A stretch of 6,009 bases of DNA, taken from assembly GCA_035532755.1 (NCBI GenBank), contig DATKQI010000268.1, positions 1-6,009 of the forward strand, given 5' to 3'. This DNA is from DATKQI01 sp035532755. GTDB lineage: Bacteria > Pseudomonadota > Alphaproteobacteria > Acetobacterales > Acetobacteraceae. The translations under genes and the position numbers were made by a program. The notes under the pieces are model-generated. The model was not told the origin of the DNA and ran no database searches. It worked only from the letters and a program-made list of their open reading frames with translations. Below are positions 1-5,798 of the stretch, piece after piece (position 1 is the stretch's first letter; every line of letters begins with the position of its first letter).

Positions 1-213
1 GCCGTGTGAAAACACGATTGCTGGTGGTGATCGTGGAATGATCTTTCGAGGCTCACCGCGTGGAAAGACGAAAGATTCAAAGTGGAGAACCGCAAAGCCA
101 CATAGTTGCTCGTTGCCGTTACGGCATGACGTTTTTACACAGCCTCGGTCGGCAGGCGACATTCAAACCGACCCACTACCCTCCCGCAGCCTTGCCGGCC
201 GCGCCCCCCCGCT
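1..213. other. Low-GC non-coding stretch downstream of livF
   Basis: No convincing gene is visible here. GC is about 53% over 1-180 by hand count, against about 70% in the neighbouring genes. A rightward reading frame enters from the left edge and stops at a TGA at 39-41, with the short tail RVKTRLLVVIVE; it could be the last codons of a gene to the left, but twelve residues are too few to judge. Another rightward frame stays open from the left edge through to about 307, but it runs antisense into livF and has no recognisable protein character. The composition break suggests horizontally acquired DNA or a decayed mobile-element end (inference). A 6-bp inverted repeat (GGTCGG at 147-152, CCGACC at 168-173) is present, without a T-run on either side. 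Confidence 0.45.
111..136 (+). terminator. Possible rho-independent terminator, rightward
   Basis: The stem is CGT then TGCCG, a TTA loop, CGGCA, a two-base TG bulge and ACG, followed directly by TTTTT at 132-136. That gives 5 bp plus 3 bp of stem with a short U-tract in the rightward transcript. It could end transcription of a gene lying left of the window and would insulate it from the leftward liv operon. The bulge and short U-tract keep confidence low. On the opposite strand there is no T-run after the hairpin, so it is not a good terminator for livF. Confidence 0.35.
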
Positions 214-936
214 TCACCGGCCGAGATACGTGTCCGCCACCCGCGGGTCCGCGGCAAGCTCGGCCGCGGTGCCCGCCAGCACGATCCGGCCCTGGTCGAT
301 CACATAGGCGCGGTCCGCCGCGGTCAGCCCCAGTGCCAAGCTCTGCTCGGCGAGCAGGATGCTCACCCCCTGCCGGCGCAGTTCGGGAAAGGTGCGGAAC
401 ACCGACAGCACGATCTTCGGCGCGAGCCCGGTGGAAGGCTCGTCCAGCAGCAGCACGCGCGGGTCGGTCATCAGCGCCCGCGCGATCGCCAGCATCTGCT
501 GCTCCCCGCCCGAAAGCGTGCCGGCGCGCTGGCCGATGCGTTCGGCGAGCACGGGAAACATCGCGAGCATCCGCGCGCGCAGCTCCGCCCGCCGGGCCGG
601 GGCGCACAGCCGGCCGCCGAGGTCCAGATGGTCGCCGACCGAGAGCCTCGGGAAAAGCTCCCGCCCGCTCGGCGCGTGGCCGATCCCCGCACGGGTGATG
701 CGGTGCGCGGGCCGGCCCTCGATCGGCGCGCCGAACAGGCGGATGCTGCCGGCGCGCGGGGCGAGCAGCCCGGCGATGGTGCGCAGCAGCGTGGTCTTGC
801 CCGCGCCGTTCGCGCCCAGCACCACCACCACCTCGCCGGCCCCCACCGTGAGCGACACGCCTTGCAGGATGGTCAGCGGGCCGATGCCGGCAACCACGCC
901 CTCGACCGAGAGAGCGGGCACCAGCGCGGCGCTCAC
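214..936 (-). CDS. livF: Branched-chain amino acid type ABC transporter ATP-binding protein LivF
   Basis: This is the second ATPase of the HAAT-family importer (240 aa, normal LivF length); with the LivG domain it should form the cytoplasmic nucleotide-binding heterodimer that powers import. Visible motifs are Walker A GANGAGKT (41-48), signature LSGGEQQ (141-147), Walker B VLLLDEPS (161-168, D165 and E166) and the D-loop STGLAP that follows. The switch region reads LLAEQS with Gln198 where many ABC ATPases have His, which is usual for LivF. The C-terminal end VADTYLGR also matches the LivF type. The Q-loop is unusual: HAPSGRELFP puts Ser90 where LivF proteins usually have Gln or Glu in a VPEGR/VPQGR motif. 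The start codon is GTG, overlapping the stop of the upstream gene as GTGA (933-936), so translation is probably coupled. It is the last gene of the leftward operon. Confidence 0.95.
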   Translation of the reverse strand: MSAALVPALSVEGVVAGIGPLTILQGVSLTVGAGEVVVVLGANGAGKTTLLRTIAGLLAPRAGSIRLFGAPIEGRPAHRITRAGIGHAPSGRELFPRLSVGDHLDLGGRLCAPARRAELRARMLAMFPVLAERIGQRAGTLSGGEQQMLAIARALMTDPRVLLLDEPSTGLAPKIVLSVFRTFPELRRQGVSILLAEQSLALGLTAADRAYVIDQGRIVLAGTAAELAADPRVADTYLGR

Positions 937-2642
937 AGCGGTTCGCCCAGATAGGCGCGCACCACCGCCGGATCGGCCAGCACCCGCCCCGGCGCGTCCT
1001 CGGCGATCTTGCGGCCGAAATCGAGCACCACCATCCGGTCCGACAGGTCGGCGACGGCGGCGATCACGTGTTCCACCAGCACCACCGCCGCCACGCCGAA
1101 TTCCGGCAGCCGGCGGATCGCCGCGCGCACCACCTCCCGCTCCTCCCGAGTCATGCCGGCCATCACCTCATCGAGCAGGACGAGTTCGGGATGCAGGCCG
1201 AGCACGCGGGCGAATTCAAGCTGGCGCTGATGGCCGGGGGAAAGCCGGCCCGCCGGCTCCCGCCACAGCGGCGCGAGGCCGAGCGTGCGCAGCACCCACG
1301 CGGTGTGCGCCACCGCCCGGTGCGCCTGGCCGCCGTGGCGGGCGGCGAGCACCACGTTCTCCCATACCGTGAGCGAGGGCATCAGCCGCGGGGTCTGGAA
1401 GCTGCGGGCCATGCCGAGCCGGGCGCGGCGGAAGGTGGGCAGCCGGGTGATATCCGCGCCGAAATAGCGGATCGTCCCTCCCGTCGGCGGGGCGAACCCG
1501 GTGATGGCGTTGAACAGCGTGGTCTTGCCCGCGCCGTTCGCGCCGATGATGCACAGCGTTTCCCCCCGGCGGACGGAGAGCGACACGCTGTCGAGCGCGA
1601 GCAGCCCGCCGAACCGGACGGCGAGGTCCCGCACCTCCAGCACCGGCGCTTCGTCGGCGCGCACCGCGCGCGGGGCGGGTGGTGCCCCTTCGGGCAGCGC
1701 GGGCGGGGCGAGCACGACCGGGCGGCGCAGCCAGCCGAACCGGTTGGCAAGCCCGACCATCCCGCCCGGAAAGGCGAGCACCGTGAGGATGACCACGATG
1801 CCGAACAGGGCGAGTTCGGCATTGGGCAGATAGATCAGGAACTGCTCGCCCACCACCATCAGCACCGCCGCGCCGAGGAACGGCCCCCACAGCGTGCCGA
1901 TGCCGCCGAACAGCACGAACACCACGGTTTTCAGATCGAGCGAAGGATCGAACGCGCTCGTGGGGTCCATGTAGCTGCGGTTCCAGGCGACGAGGCCGCC
2001 CACCAGCGCGGGCAGCAGCGCGCTGAGCATGAAGGCGATCACCTTCACCCGCGTCGCCGGCACGCCGAACGCGACGGCCGCGGCCTCGTCCTCGTTCAGG
2101 CTCATCGCATCGAGGCCGAAGCCGGAATGGACGAAGAAGAGATTGGCCGCGAAGCCCGCCAGCGCCACCAGCCCCATGCCGAGATAGACCGCCACGGGCG
2201 TCAGCACCGCCGGCAGGGACAGGCCGAGCGAGGCGCCGGCGAAGGCCCAGTTGTTGAACACCACGCCCAGGATGCGGGCGAGGCCGAGCATCCCGAGGGC
2301 GAACAGGATGCCGCGCAGCCGCAGCATGACCGGCCCCAGCACCAGCGCGAGGAGCGCGCCGGCAACCCCGCCGATGCAGACCGCGAACTGCCACGGCACA
2401 TGCAGCCGCAGCACCAGCAGTGCGGTGGTGTAGGCGCCGATGCCGTAGAACGACACCTGCCCGAACGAGAGGTAGCCGGTGAAGCCGCTGATGAGGTTCC
2501 AGCCGTAGGCCAGCGCAACGGCGGCCAGGATGTCGGTGGCGAGCTGCAGCCCGTAGCCGCGGGTGAGCAGCGGAACGGCGGCGAAAACGGCAAGGCCCGC
2601 CGCCGCCGCGGCGATCCGGCCCATCACGCCGCCCTTCGTCAT
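933..2642 (-). CDS. livM-livG: Fused LivM permease - LivG ATP-binding protein
   Basis: One 569-aa polypeptide joins an inner-membrane permease to an ABC ATPase of the HAAT importer. Residues about 10-300 form the LivM part: hydrophobic helices, the conserved N-terminal block around NLISGFTGYLSFGQ (49-62) and GIGAYT (67-72), a cytoplasmic coupling loop near 181-200 (SLNEDEAAAVAFGVPATRVK), and the FVLFGGIGTLWGP block (242-254). A Pro/Ala-rich linker spans about 305-335. The LivG part has Walker A GANGAGKT (367-374), Q-loop SFQTPR with Gln416, the LivG-style signature LSPGHQRQLE (467-476), Walker B LVLLDE (487-492) followed by VMAGMT, and switch His525 in VEHV. The ATG overlaps the livH stop as ATGA (2639-2642), which favours this start by coupling. 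An in-frame ATG at codon 7 (2622-2624) has an AAGGG seven bases upstream and is a fair alternative. No frameshift or internal stop is seen; livM-livG fusions are known elsewhere. Confidence 0.93.
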   Translation of the reverse strand: MTKGGVMGRIAAAAAGLAVFAAVPLLTRGYGLQLATDILAAVALAYGWNLISGFTGYLSFGQVSFYGIGAYTTALLVLRLHVPWQFAVCIGGVAGALLALVLGPVMLRLRGILFALGMLGLARILGVVFNNWAFAGASLGLSLPAVLTPVAVYLGMGLVALAGFAANLFFVHSGFGLDAMSLNEDEAAAVAFGVPATRVKVIAFMLSALLPALVGGLVAWNRSYMDPTSAFDPSLDLKTVVFVLFGGIGTLWGPFLGAAVLMVVGEQFLIYLPNAELALFGIVVILTVLAFPGGMVGLANRFGWLRRPVVLAPPALPEGAPPAPRAVRADEAPVLEVRDLAVRFGGLLALDSVSLSVRRGETLCIIGANGAGKTTLFNAITGFAPPTGGTIRYFGADITRLPTFRRARLGMARSFQTPRLMPSLTVWENVVLAARHGGQAHRAVAHTAWVLRTLGLAPLWREPAGRLSPGHQRQLEFARVLGLHPELVLLDEVMAGMTREEREVVRAAIRRLPEFGVAAVVLVEHVIAAVADLSDRMVVLDFGRKIAEDAPGRVLADPAVVRAYLGEPL

Positions 2643-3499
2643 GCGGCCTGCCGGAAGCGTTGCGGCCGGGCCACCATCACCAGGATCAGCAGCACGTACG
2701 GCAGCACGTATTCCGCGCTGCCGCCCAGGAAATACCCGGCCACGGACTGGGCCACGCCCAGCAGCAGCGCCGCCGCCGCCACGCCCACGTAGTTGCCGAG
2801 CCCGCCGAGCGCGATGACCACGAAGGCGAGCAGGGTGAAATCATCCGCGGTCTGCGGCGCGACCGGCATCACCACGATCACCAGCACCCCGGCCACGGCG
2901 GCAAGCCCCACGCCGACCGCGAACGCCACCATCCGCACCCGGCCCACATCGATCCCGCAGCACAGCGCGCCGGTGGGGCTCTGCGCCGCCGCCAGCAGGG
3001 ACTTGCCGGAATGGGTGCGGGTGAGCCAGCCGTACAGCAGGGCGGAGATCAGCGCGGCGAACCCCCCGGCGATCAGCAGCGCCTTGTCGAAATCGAGGCC
3101 GAACGCCGTCCAGCTCGATTGCAGATACGGCACCGAGACGAAGTTGGAGCCGAAGAGCTGCAGCGCCAGCTCCACCAGCACATAGGACAGGCCGAACGTG
3201 ACCATCAGGCTCAGCAGCTCCGCCTTGCGGCCGTGGCGCATCAGCGGCTCGATCAGCACCCGCTGGAGCACCGCGCCGGCGAGCCCCATGGCCACGAAGG
3301 CGATCGGCAGGACGAGCAGCGGGCTCGCCCCGGTGTGCACGGCGAACCAGTAGGTGAACAGCCCGGCGACGACGATGAAGCTGCCATGGGCGAGGTTCAC
3401 CACGCCCATGACGCCGAAGATGAGGTTCAGGCTCTGCGCGATCAGCACATACAGCCCGCCCAGCAGGATGCCGTTGACCACAAGCTGCAGCCCGAGCAT
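2639..3499 (-). CDS. livH: Branched-chain amino acid type ABC transporter permease LivH
   Basis: This is the first inner-membrane subunit of the importer, 286 aa, a normal LivH length. It is hydrophobic throughout. The N-terminal block GLYVLIAQSLNLIFG (15-29) followed by MGVVNLAHGSF (31-41) is the LivH hallmark. The cytoplasmic loop that contacts the ATPases lies around 160-190 (THSGKSLLAAAQ, then GIDVGRVRM), and the conserved FVVIALGGLGN block is at 226-236. It should pair with the LivM half of the next gene to form the membrane channel. It starts 45 bp after the binding-protein stop and overlaps the livM-livG start by 4 nt. The ribosome-binding site is weak: the best purine run is a G-rich stretch about 13 nt upstream. 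An ATG further upstream at 3519-3521 is excluded because it meets a TGA after two codons. Confidence 0.94.
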   Translation of the reverse strand: MLGLQLVVNGILLGGLYVLIAQSLNLIFGVMGVVNLAHGSFIVVAGLFTYWFAVHTGASPLLVLPIAFVAMGLAGAVLQRVLIEPLMRHGRKAELLSLMVTFGLSYVLVELALQLFGSNFVSVPYLQSSWTAFGLDFDKALLIAGGFAALISALLYGWLTRTHSGKSLLAAAQSPTGALCCGIDVGRVRMVAFAVGVGLAAVAGVLVIVVMPVAPQTADDFTLLAFVVIALGGLGNYVGVAAAALLLGVAQSVAGYFLGGSAEYVLPYVLLILVMVARPQRFRQAA

Positions 3500-3520
3500 C
3501 GCCGCTTCAGCCCCCCATCC

Positions 3521-3542
3521 CGGCGGAGGGCGCGCCGCCGGC
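3521..3542 (-). promoter_or_regulatory. GC-only hairpin between binding-protein gene and livH
   Basis: CCGGCGG (3521-3527) and CCGCCGG (3536-3542) form a perfect 7-bp G/C stem with an 8-nt loop in the 45-bp gap. There is no T-run on either side, so it is not a standard terminator. Its position after the binding-protein stop codon fits an mRNA-stabilising or partial-attenuation element. Such elements are known in other importer operons, where the binding protein is made in excess over the membrane subunits. The structure is seen in the sequence; the function is inferred. Confidence 0.45.
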
Positions 3543-3544
3543 CG

Positions 3545-4735
3545 TCACGAACCGGTGTAGGGCGCGGTGATCTTCGCCTGCGCAAGGCTGTGCGGGGAGA
3601 CGAGCACGAGCTTGCCGTTCTGGATCTGCACCATGTCCTGCACCGAATCCACGGCGAGCCCGTTGGCATCCACCTTGAACTGCCCTTGCACGGTCTGCAC
3701 CGTGTGGCCCAGCAGCCAGGCCCGCAGCTTCGCCTGATCGAGCGAGTGCGTGGCCGCCACGGCCGCGCCCAGCACCTGCACGGCGGCATAGCCGGTCGCG
3801 GCGTGATAATCCGGAAGCTGGTGGTATTTCGCCTTGTACTCGGCGATGAACGCCTTGTTGCCGGGGGTCTTGAAATCATACCACCAGCCGGTGTTGGACA
3901 GGATGCCGTTCGCGAGCGGGCCGAGTGCGGTGGTGAACGCGGCTTCCACCGGCCCCACCGTGAGGCCGAGGTATTTCGGCGCGAAGCCCTGCTGGTGCAG
4001 GGAACGGGTGATGCCGACCGCATCCGGATAATACGTGCAGCCCAGCACCGCATCGGGGTGCGCCTGCTTGATCGCGAGCGCGATCGAGGAGAAATCCGGC
4101 TGCGGCAGGGCATAGGTGGTCTGATAGACGATCTTCAGCCCGAGCTTGTGCGCCTGGGCCACGCGCGCATGATAGCAGGCGAGCGTGAACGCCGATTGCA
4201 GCCCGAGCAGCGCGACCGTTTTCGCCCCCGCCTTCTGCACGGCCGGCAGCATCTGGTGCAGATAGGTGGTGGAGGATGCCGTGCTCTGGATGTTCCACTT
4301 GTTGCCCGCCACGTAGATGGTGGGCACCGAGGAGCCGGGTTCGAGCGTGGCCATCTTGTATTTGTTGATCAGCGGCGCGATGCCGACGGCGACGAGGCTG
4401 GAATAGGGGCCGAGCAGCAGGTTCACCTTGTCCGACGTGATGAGCCGCTCATACAGCCGCACGGCGGTGCCGGGGCTGCTCTGGTCGTCGTAGTATTTGA
4501 AGGCGAGCTTCCGGCCGAGCCAGCCGCCATGGGCGTTGGCATCCGCCACCGCGAGCTGCTCGCCCTTGAGCTGATAGCCCGCATCCTCGGCCAGCGGCCC
4601 GGTTTTCGAGATGGTGGTGCCGATCGTGATCGGCGGCCCGGCCGCGCGGGCGGGGCCGCCCGGGGCGAATGCCGCGCCGATGAGAAGCAGCGCAAGCCCG
4701 GCGCGTGCCGGCGGCCGCCGTTTGCAGGATATCAT
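3545..4735 (-). CDS. Periplasmic amino-acid-type substrate-binding protein (HAAT/LivK-like)
   Basis: This is the secreted ligand-binding component of the importer, 396 aa, within the usual range for type I periplasmic binding proteins of the Leu/Ile/Val family. The N-terminus has a signal peptide: basic K5-R6-R7, a hydrophobic stretch around 12-24, and a likely cleavage near ARA|AGP (about residue 31). The mature protein opens with ITIGTTISKTGPLAEDAG (36-53), then LAVADANAHGG and KYYDDQSSPGTAVRLYERLI (80-99), and VNLLLGPYSS (104-113), all typical of this family's first lobe. The second lobe includes TGYAAVQVLGAAV (314-326). The DDQS...RLYE...GPYSS pattern belongs to family members with varied ligands, so specificity for leucine, isoleucine or valine cannot be assumed. 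It is the first gene of the leftward operon, starting at an ATG with a strong ribosome-binding site, and lies divergent from a racemase gene. Confidence 0.93.
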   Translation of the reverse strand: MISCKRRPPARAGLALLLIGAAFAPGGPARAAGPPITIGTTISKTGPLAEDAGYQLKGEQLAVADANAHGGWLGRKLAFKYYDDQSSPGTAVRLYERLITSDKVNLLLGPYSSLVAVGIAPLINKYKMATLEPGSSVPTIYVAGNKWNIQSTASSTTYLHQMLPAVQKAGAKTVALLGLQSAFTLACYHARVAQAHKLGLKIVYQTTYALPQPDFSSIALAIKQAHPDAVLGCTYYPDAVGITRSLHQQGFAPKYLGLTVGPVEAAFTTALGPLANGILSNTGWWYDFKTPGNKAFIAEYKAKYHQLPDYHAATGYAAVQVLGAAVAATHSLDQAKLRAWLLGHTVQTVQGQFKVDANGLAVDSVQDMVQIQNGKLVLVSPHSLAQAKITAPYTGS

Positions 4736-4818
4736 CGGAACCTCCCTGTGGATTTGTCTTTTGTTTCCTGCTTCTCTACCAGATCGTTTCGGATATTTCC
4801 ATCGCGCGGGGGGGCCGC
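4736..4818. promoter_or_regulatory. Divergent control region between liv operon and racemase
   Basis: These 83 bp must carry leader and promoter signals for both the leftward importer operon and the rightward racemase. The core 4751-4800 is about 40% GC (hand count), strikingly AT-rich for this genome, as expected of a promoter. No convincing -35/-10 pair or clear operator palindrome was found on either strand. GGATATTTCC at 4791-4800 is an imperfect palindrome and the only weak candidate. Confidence 0.5.
4741..4747 (-). promoter_or_regulatory. Strong Shine-Dalgarno site for the binding-protein gene
   Basis: On the minus strand the sequence AGGGAGG lies 5 nt upstream of the ATG at 4733-4735. 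It is the best ribosome-binding site in the operon, fixes this start codon, and fits high expression of the binding protein compared with the weakly preceded livH. Confidence 0.75.
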
Positions 4819-5526
4819 ATGGCGCAACATATCGGCATCGTCGCCTGCTCGGCCGAGGGTGCGGCGCTGTGCTACCGGACCATCTGCACCGAAGGCGCCC
4901 GGCTGCTCGGCCCGCATGCCCACCCCGAAGTCTCGATGCACACGCCCTCGCTCGCCGAGTACATGGGGTGCATCTATCGCGACGACTGGGAGGGCGTGGG
5001 GGCGCTGATGCTAGCCTCCGCGAACAAGCTCGCGCACATCGGGGCGGATTTCCTGATCTGCCCGGACAACACCATCCATCAGGCGCTGCCGTACGTGGAG
5101 CCGCGATCGCCGCTGCCGTGGCTGCACATCGCCGGGGTGGTTGCCGACCAGGCCGCCGGGCGCGGCTTCCGCCGCCTTGGCCTGACCGGCACGCGCTGGC
5201 TGGTGGAGAGCGAGGTCTATCCGGAAAAGCTCGCCGCGCGCGGGCTGGAATATGTGCGCCCCGATGCCGCCGAGCGGGAAGAGATCAACCGCATCATCAT
5301 GGACGAGCTGGTGTGCGGCGTCTTCAAGCCCGAGGCGATTGCGTATTTCCGGCGCGTGATCGGGCGGATGAAGGAGGAAGGCTGCGATGCCGTCGTACTC
5401 GGCTGCACCGAGATCCCGCTGATCGTGAACGAGGCGAACTCCCCGCTGCCGACGCTTGATTCCACCCGCGAACTCGCCCGGGCGGCGCTGCGCCGGGCGG
5501 TGCGGGGCGTGGCTGTGCCGGTGTGA
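4819..5526 (+). CDS. Asp/Glu/hydantoin racemase family protein (amino acid racemase)
   Basis: A 235-aa cytoplasmic enzyme of the two-domain Asp/Glu/hydantoin racemase superfamily, which interconverts stereoisomers without a cofactor using two cysteines. It opens with IGIVACSAEGAALCYR (5-20), typical for the family. The N-terminal-domain active-site motif is ICPDNTIHQ (80-88: Cys81, Asn84, Thr85, His87). The C-terminal-domain motif is VVLGCTEIPL (192-201: Cys196, Thr197, Glu198). Both cysteines are present, but Cys81 is three residues before Asn-Thr rather than one or two. The ATG at 4819 is chosen because conserved sequence starts at once after it; a longer in-frame start would lie inside the binding-protein gene. 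The only ribosome-binding signal is a run of seven G (4808-4814), four bases upstream. Divergent placement next to an amino-acid-type importer suggests it acts on the imported compound (inference). Substrate is unknown; aspartate, glutamate or a hydantoin-like compound are possible. Confidence 0.88.
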   Translation: MAQHIGIVACSAEGAALCYRTICTEGARLLGPHAHPEVSMHTPSLAEYMGCIYRDDWEGVGALMLASANKLAHIGADFLICPDNTIHQALPYVEPRSPLPWLHIAGVVADQAAGRGFRRLGLTGTRWLVESEVYPEKLAARGLEYVRPDAAEREEINRIIMDELVCGVFKPEAIAYFRRVIGRMKEEGCDAVVLGCTEIPLIVNEANSPLPTLDSTRELARAALRRAVRGVAVPV

Positions 5527-5556
5527 ACGAACGCCCACCTGCCCTTTTACCCCCCT

Positions 5557-5646
5557 CGTCATGCCGGCGAAGGCCAAGGCATCCAGGCTCGCCGCGCAAG
5601 CGGATCGTCCGTGAGCCTCTGGACTCCCGCTTTCGCGGGAGTGACG
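5557..5646. repeat. Imperfect 90-bp inverted repeat, dispersed-repeat type
   Basis: The element is bounded by CGTCA (5557-5561) and its complement TGACG (5642-5646). Inside, TCCAG and GGCTC in the left arm (5582-5590) match GAGCC and CTGGA in the right arm (5613-5623). The right arm contains a perfect hairpin, ACTCCCGC-TTTC-GCGGGAGT (5623-5642); the left arm has a weaker one, ATGCC/GGCAT (5561-5565, 5578-5582). The pattern of CGTCATGCC...ATCCAG...CTGGACTCCCGC...GGGAGTGACG matches the small palindromic repeats scattered between genes in many proteobacteria (established type; copy number here not verifiable). It may also act as a 3' mRNA stabiliser or attenuator for the racemase. Confidence 0.65.
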
Positions 5647-5657
5647 GGGAGAGCGCG

Positions 5658-5798
5658 GATCAGCCTTGACAGTGCGCGCCCAGCCCCCACCTGCATGACT
5701 CACAGGCCACGCTGCGGCTGATCGGCGGTGCTCCTGTTCCTGGCCTGCTTGCGCGGCGCCTGCGGTCAGCCCGTTCCGTTGAACCTTGAGGGCTGACC
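5658..5798 (+). promoter_or_regulatory. Leader with four alternating complementary segments
   Basis: Four segments can pair in competing ways: GATCAGCC (5658-5665), GGCTGATC (5716-5723), GGTCAGCCC (5764-5772) and GGGCTGACC (5790-5798). Segments 1:2 pair perfectly over 8 bp, 2:3 over 8 bp with one G-U pair, and 3:4 perfectly over 9 bp. The 3:4 hairpin continues inward with GTTC/GAAC (5773-5776, 5781-5784), leaving a five-base bulge. Segment 4 ends at the base before the ATG and overlaps the Shine-Dalgarno GAGGG (5788-5792), so 3:4 pairing would hide the start, while 2:3 pairing would free it. A separate 7-bp inverted repeat (5703-5709, 5741-5747) encloses segment 2. The complementarity is seen directly; a regulatory role is inferred. 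Confidence 0.45.

Larger units (their letters stand above)
5527..5798. other. Non-coding region between racemase and membrane-protein gene
   Basis: These 272 bp lack a credible gene on either strand; the long open minus-strand frame here is the antisense continuation of the racemase region. They hold the dispersed inverted repeat at 5557-5646 and the structured leader at 5658-5798, described separately. No U-tract terminator is visible after the racemase. Confidence 0.6.

Noticed and set aside
196..223. CGGCC/GGCCG hairpin across the livF stop codon as its terminator
   Set aside because: The stem is only 5 bp with an 18-nt loop, overlaps the coding end and has no T-run on the minus strand.
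1068..2792. Long rightward open frame antisense to livM-livG
   Set aside because: Same artefact: low-complexity composition (Arg, His, Glu, Ala) and full overlap with a well-supported gene on the other strand.
4705..4818. Longer racemase start at 4705
   Set aside because: It would overlap the divergent binding-protein gene and run through the control region; the added residues do not match the family, which begins right after the ATG at 4819.
2660..5008. Very long rightward open frame (over 780 codons) antisense to the binding protein and livH
   Set aside because: High GC with strong third-position bias leaves antisense frames open. The translation is rich in His, Arg, Gln and Glu with no family character, and the opposite strand encodes clear transporter genes.
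5666..5694. TTGACA at 5666-5671 as a -35 promoter box for the membrane-protein gene
   Set aside because: The hexamer is perfect, but no acceptable -10 lies 16-19 bp downstream (sequence there is ACCTGCAT-like), so it is left as a possibility only.
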